Shown here: piece after piece, positions 62,385-64,000 of the stretch | How positions within the stretch are numbered: position 1 is the stretch's first letter | Layout of the letters: every line of letters starts with the position of its first letter | Assembly: GCF_004421005.1 (NCBI RefSeq) | Contig: NZ_CP038026.1 | Coordinates: 4,836,001 to 4,900,000 of the forward strand | Length of the DNA stretch: 64,000 nt | From: Pseudoduganella plicata | GTDB lineage: Bacteria > Pseudomonadota > Gammaproteobacteria > Burkholderiales > Burkholderiaceae_D | Direction: 5' to 3' | Position numbers and translations under genes: made by a program | Notes under the pieces: generated by a model | What the model saw: the letters and a program-made list of their open reading frames with translations, nothing else | Told to the model about the DNA's origin: nothing | Database searches by the model: none

Positions 62385-63788
62385 TCAATGGTGTTCGCTG
62401 TAGTCGGTCTTGCCCGCGCCTTTCGGCTGGTAGTGATACGTGCGGACCTTGTATTCGATGTTCACGTTCGGGTTCTTCAGCAGGCGCAGCATCTCGGCGC
62501 CGGCCAGCAGCATCGGACCGTAGCCGTGCAGCGCGTGCACGCTGGTCGGGCGGTGGTAGTAGTACACCTGGTCGCCCGCCAATGTCGTGCCGACGCACGT
62601 GCCCTCGACTTGGCCCTGTGCGTTGATCTTCGTCGACAGGCCCGCCCATCCCGCCTGCGCGACGGAACCGTACGCGGTCGGGCTGATCCACCCCTGGTTG
62701 ATGGCGTGGGCGATCGTGTAGACGAACATGGCGCTGGCCGACGTCTCCAGGTACGAGTCGTTGCGGTCGATCATCTGGTGCCACAGGCCCGTGCCGGACT
62801 GGCGTTCGGCGATCCCCTTCAGTGCCGCGCGCAGCTGGTTCAGCACCTTGTCGTAGCCCGGATGGTCCTTCGGCAGCACGTCCAGCAGGTCGCTCATCGC
62901 CAGCACCGCCCAGCCGTTCGCGCGCGACCAGTAGAACCGCGGCGACTCCGGCGCATTGGCATGCCAGCCGTGAGTGTAGATACCCAGTTCGGCGTTGAAC
63001 AGGTACTTGCTCATATTGAGCACATTGTTGACTGCATCGTCGTAGTACTTGCGTTCACCCGTCATGCGGCCCATTTCCGCCAGCGCCGGGATGCTCATGT
63101 ACATATCGTCGCCCCACAGCGAGACGGCCTGCGGGCGCTTGCGCGCCATCGTGCCGTCGGGGAGGCGGAACTGCTTGTTGGCGACCCAGTCGCCGCAGGT
63201 GGCGATCATCCCGGACAAATCCGGGCCGACCTTCGCCGCGCGGGCACGCATCAGCGCCGCGCACATCGAGCCGGCATCGTCCAGCGCGCGCGGATCGAGG
63301 AAGCGCGCGAAACTGTTGGCACGCTGCAGGTGGAACTTGTTCTCCTGCGCGCGGAAGTAGGGCAGCTTGTCGGCGAAGAACTGCAGGTGGCGCTGCGTCA
63401 TCGCGGTGAAGCTCCTGTCGCCAGTGACCTGGGCGGCCTGCAGCAGGCCGGAATGGACGACGCCCATTTCGTAGACCAGGATGCCGTAGTCGCCCGCGGC
63501 GTCCTCGAACTTCGCTTCGGCTATCGGGTTCTTGAAGTCCGTGATCGGCGCGCCGGTCTTGCGGTTGACGACGCGGGTCGGCGTCGCCTTGTCCATGTAT
63601 GCGCGAATGCGGTTCAGCGCATCGGTGATCTCCGCCGCCACCGGCATCTTGTACGGCACGGGATAGGTGCCTTCGGAGACGTCCTTCAGGTTCTTGTTGT
63701 CGGGATTGCGGAAAGGGCCTTCGGCATGGGCCGTGCCCAGCAGCGTGCAGCAGGCCAGGGCGGCCAGCATGAGTGTCGTCTTCTTCAC
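62385..63788 (-). CDS. GH105 unsaturated rhamnogalacturonyl/glucuronyl hydrolase
   Basis: A 467-residue exported glycoside hydrolase. A signal peptide (MKKTTLMLAALACCTLLGTAHA) is followed by an alpha/alpha barrel of the YteR/GH88-105 type. Visible family features are LWGDDMYMSIPALAEMGRMTG with the catalytic Asp, RANGWAVLAMSDLL and GLWHQMIDRNDSYLETSASAMF. It removes unsaturated galacturonic acid from lyase products by hydration of the double bond. The start is GTG at 63788, preceded by GGAGACAAG. Two TGGTC-type sites lie just upstream. Confidence 0.93.
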   Translation of the reverse strand: MKKTTLMLAALACCTLLGTAHAEGPFRNPDNKNLKDVSEGTYPVPYKMPVAAEITDALNRIRAYMDKATPTRVVNRKTGAPITDFKNPIAEAKFEDAAGDYGILVYEMGVVHSGLLQAAQVTGDRSFTAMTQRHLQFFADKLPYFRAQENKFHLQRANSFARFLDPRALDDAGSMCAALMRARAAKVGPDLSGMIATCGDWVANKQFRLPDGTMARKRPQAVSLWGDDMYMSIPALAEMGRMTGERKYYDDAVNNVLNMSKYLFNAELGIYTHGWHANAPESPRFYWSRANGWAVLAMSDLLDVLPKDHPGYDKVLNQLRAALKGIAERQSGTGLWHQMIDRNDSYLETSASAMFVYTIAHAINQGWISPTAYGSVAQAGWAGLSTKINAQGQVEGTCVGTTLAGDQVYYYHRPTSVHALHGYGPMLLAGAEMLRLLKNPNVNIEYKVRTYHYQPKGAGKTDYSEHH

Positions 63789-63831
63789 CTTGTCTCCGTC
63801 GCGCAGGGGCGTGCGCAGTGATTTGCTGTTA

Positions 63832-63868
63832 GATTGGTCAGGCCATTCTAAAGTGGTCCGGCCAGTTG
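63832..63868. promoter_or_regulatory. Two TGGTC(N)GGCC-like operator sites upstream of the GH105 gene
   Basis: GATTGGTCAGGCCATTC (63832-63848) and AGTGGTCCGGCCAGTTG (63852-63868) are near-palindromes of the same type as the sites before the TonB receptor. They lie 44 to 80 bases upstream of the GTG start. A repressor of the GntR FCD type would fit. Confidence 0.55.
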
Positions 63869-63945
63869 TGCAAGGCGGGCTGACCGCCTGCAACAGCCTG
63901 CGTGACGACGGTTGCGCCGGATTTCGTCAGGAAACATGGTTTTAC

Positions 63946-63951
63946 TATAAT
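63946..63951 (+). promoter_or_regulatory. Possible -10 box of a gene beyond the window
   Basis: TATAAT is preceded by an AC and lies in an AT-rich pocket (63922-63951). A weak -35 (TTTCGT near 63922) is 18 bases upstream. If real it drives rightward transcription out of the window. No start codon with a ribosome-binding site is visible before position 64000. Confidence 0.35.
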
Positions 63952-64000
63952 CCCGGGATACGGGCGCGGCGGCGTGCCTCATCTTGCAATCCGACAGAGG

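Overview
The window looks like chromosomal DNA of a GC-rich betaproteobacterium, most likely Oxalobacteraceae of the Massilia/Duganella type. Pointers are the PEP-CTERM exoprotein, very large TonB receptors, short GGGGACTGTCCCC-type palindromic repeats in spacers, a pectin-type glycan locus, and the preTA/hydA/omega-transaminase and uraD-allC arrangements. The genus is inference; there is no rRNA in the window.

Region by region: the left edge holds the end of a probable aldehyde dehydrogenase, then a 236-bp element with terminal inverted repeats, then pyrimidine nucleoside salvage (deoA, cdd, a two-part deaminase). A VOC protein and a LytS/LytR-like sensor operon with a small membrane protein follow, then a choice-of-anchor A PEP-CTERM protein. 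From 7.4 to 20.7 kb lies a complete reductive pyrimidine catabolic locus. A RutR-like TetR and a MocR regulator are divergent from beta-alanine transaminase, alanine dehydrogenase, mmsA, preT, preA, an NCS1 transporter, hydA and a ureidopropionase-type hydrolase. Together these could take uracil or thymine through beta-alanine or aminoisobutyrate to acetyl- or propionyl-CoA, with alanine dehydrogenase regenerating pyruvate. From 20.7 to 28.2 kb is a purine (urate) degradation locus: two LysR regulators, a TauE/SafE transporter, a UraD-AllC fusion, urate hydroxylase PuuD and an M20 hydrolase; a YidD-like gene sits inside it.

The right half has an S9 peptidase and a six-gene stressosome-type operon (rsbR, rsbS, rsbT, a kinase-phosphatase fusion and two hybrid kinases). 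It continues with a GH2 glycosidase and an orphan T6SS vgrG with a putative effector and two tandem secreted SUMF1-fold proteins. Next come a TonB receptor, a second LytS/LytR pair, an unusual J-domain/TonB fusion, a cupin, an AraC regulator, a YddA-like ABC exporter, tRNA-Pro(CGG) and arsR-arsC. The window closes with a pectin-type locus (TonB receptor, DUF4861 protein, GH105) whose promoters share a palindromic TGGTCNGGCC-like site.

One caution applies throughout. Six otherwise well-conserved genes (mmsA, preT, yidD-like, a REC-kinase-REC hybrid, the T6SS effector and the ABC exporter) are broken by apparent single-base losses, most of them assignable to short C/G runs. Because every event is a 1-nt loss, assembly or sequencing error is the leading explanation, and the genes may be intact in the organism.
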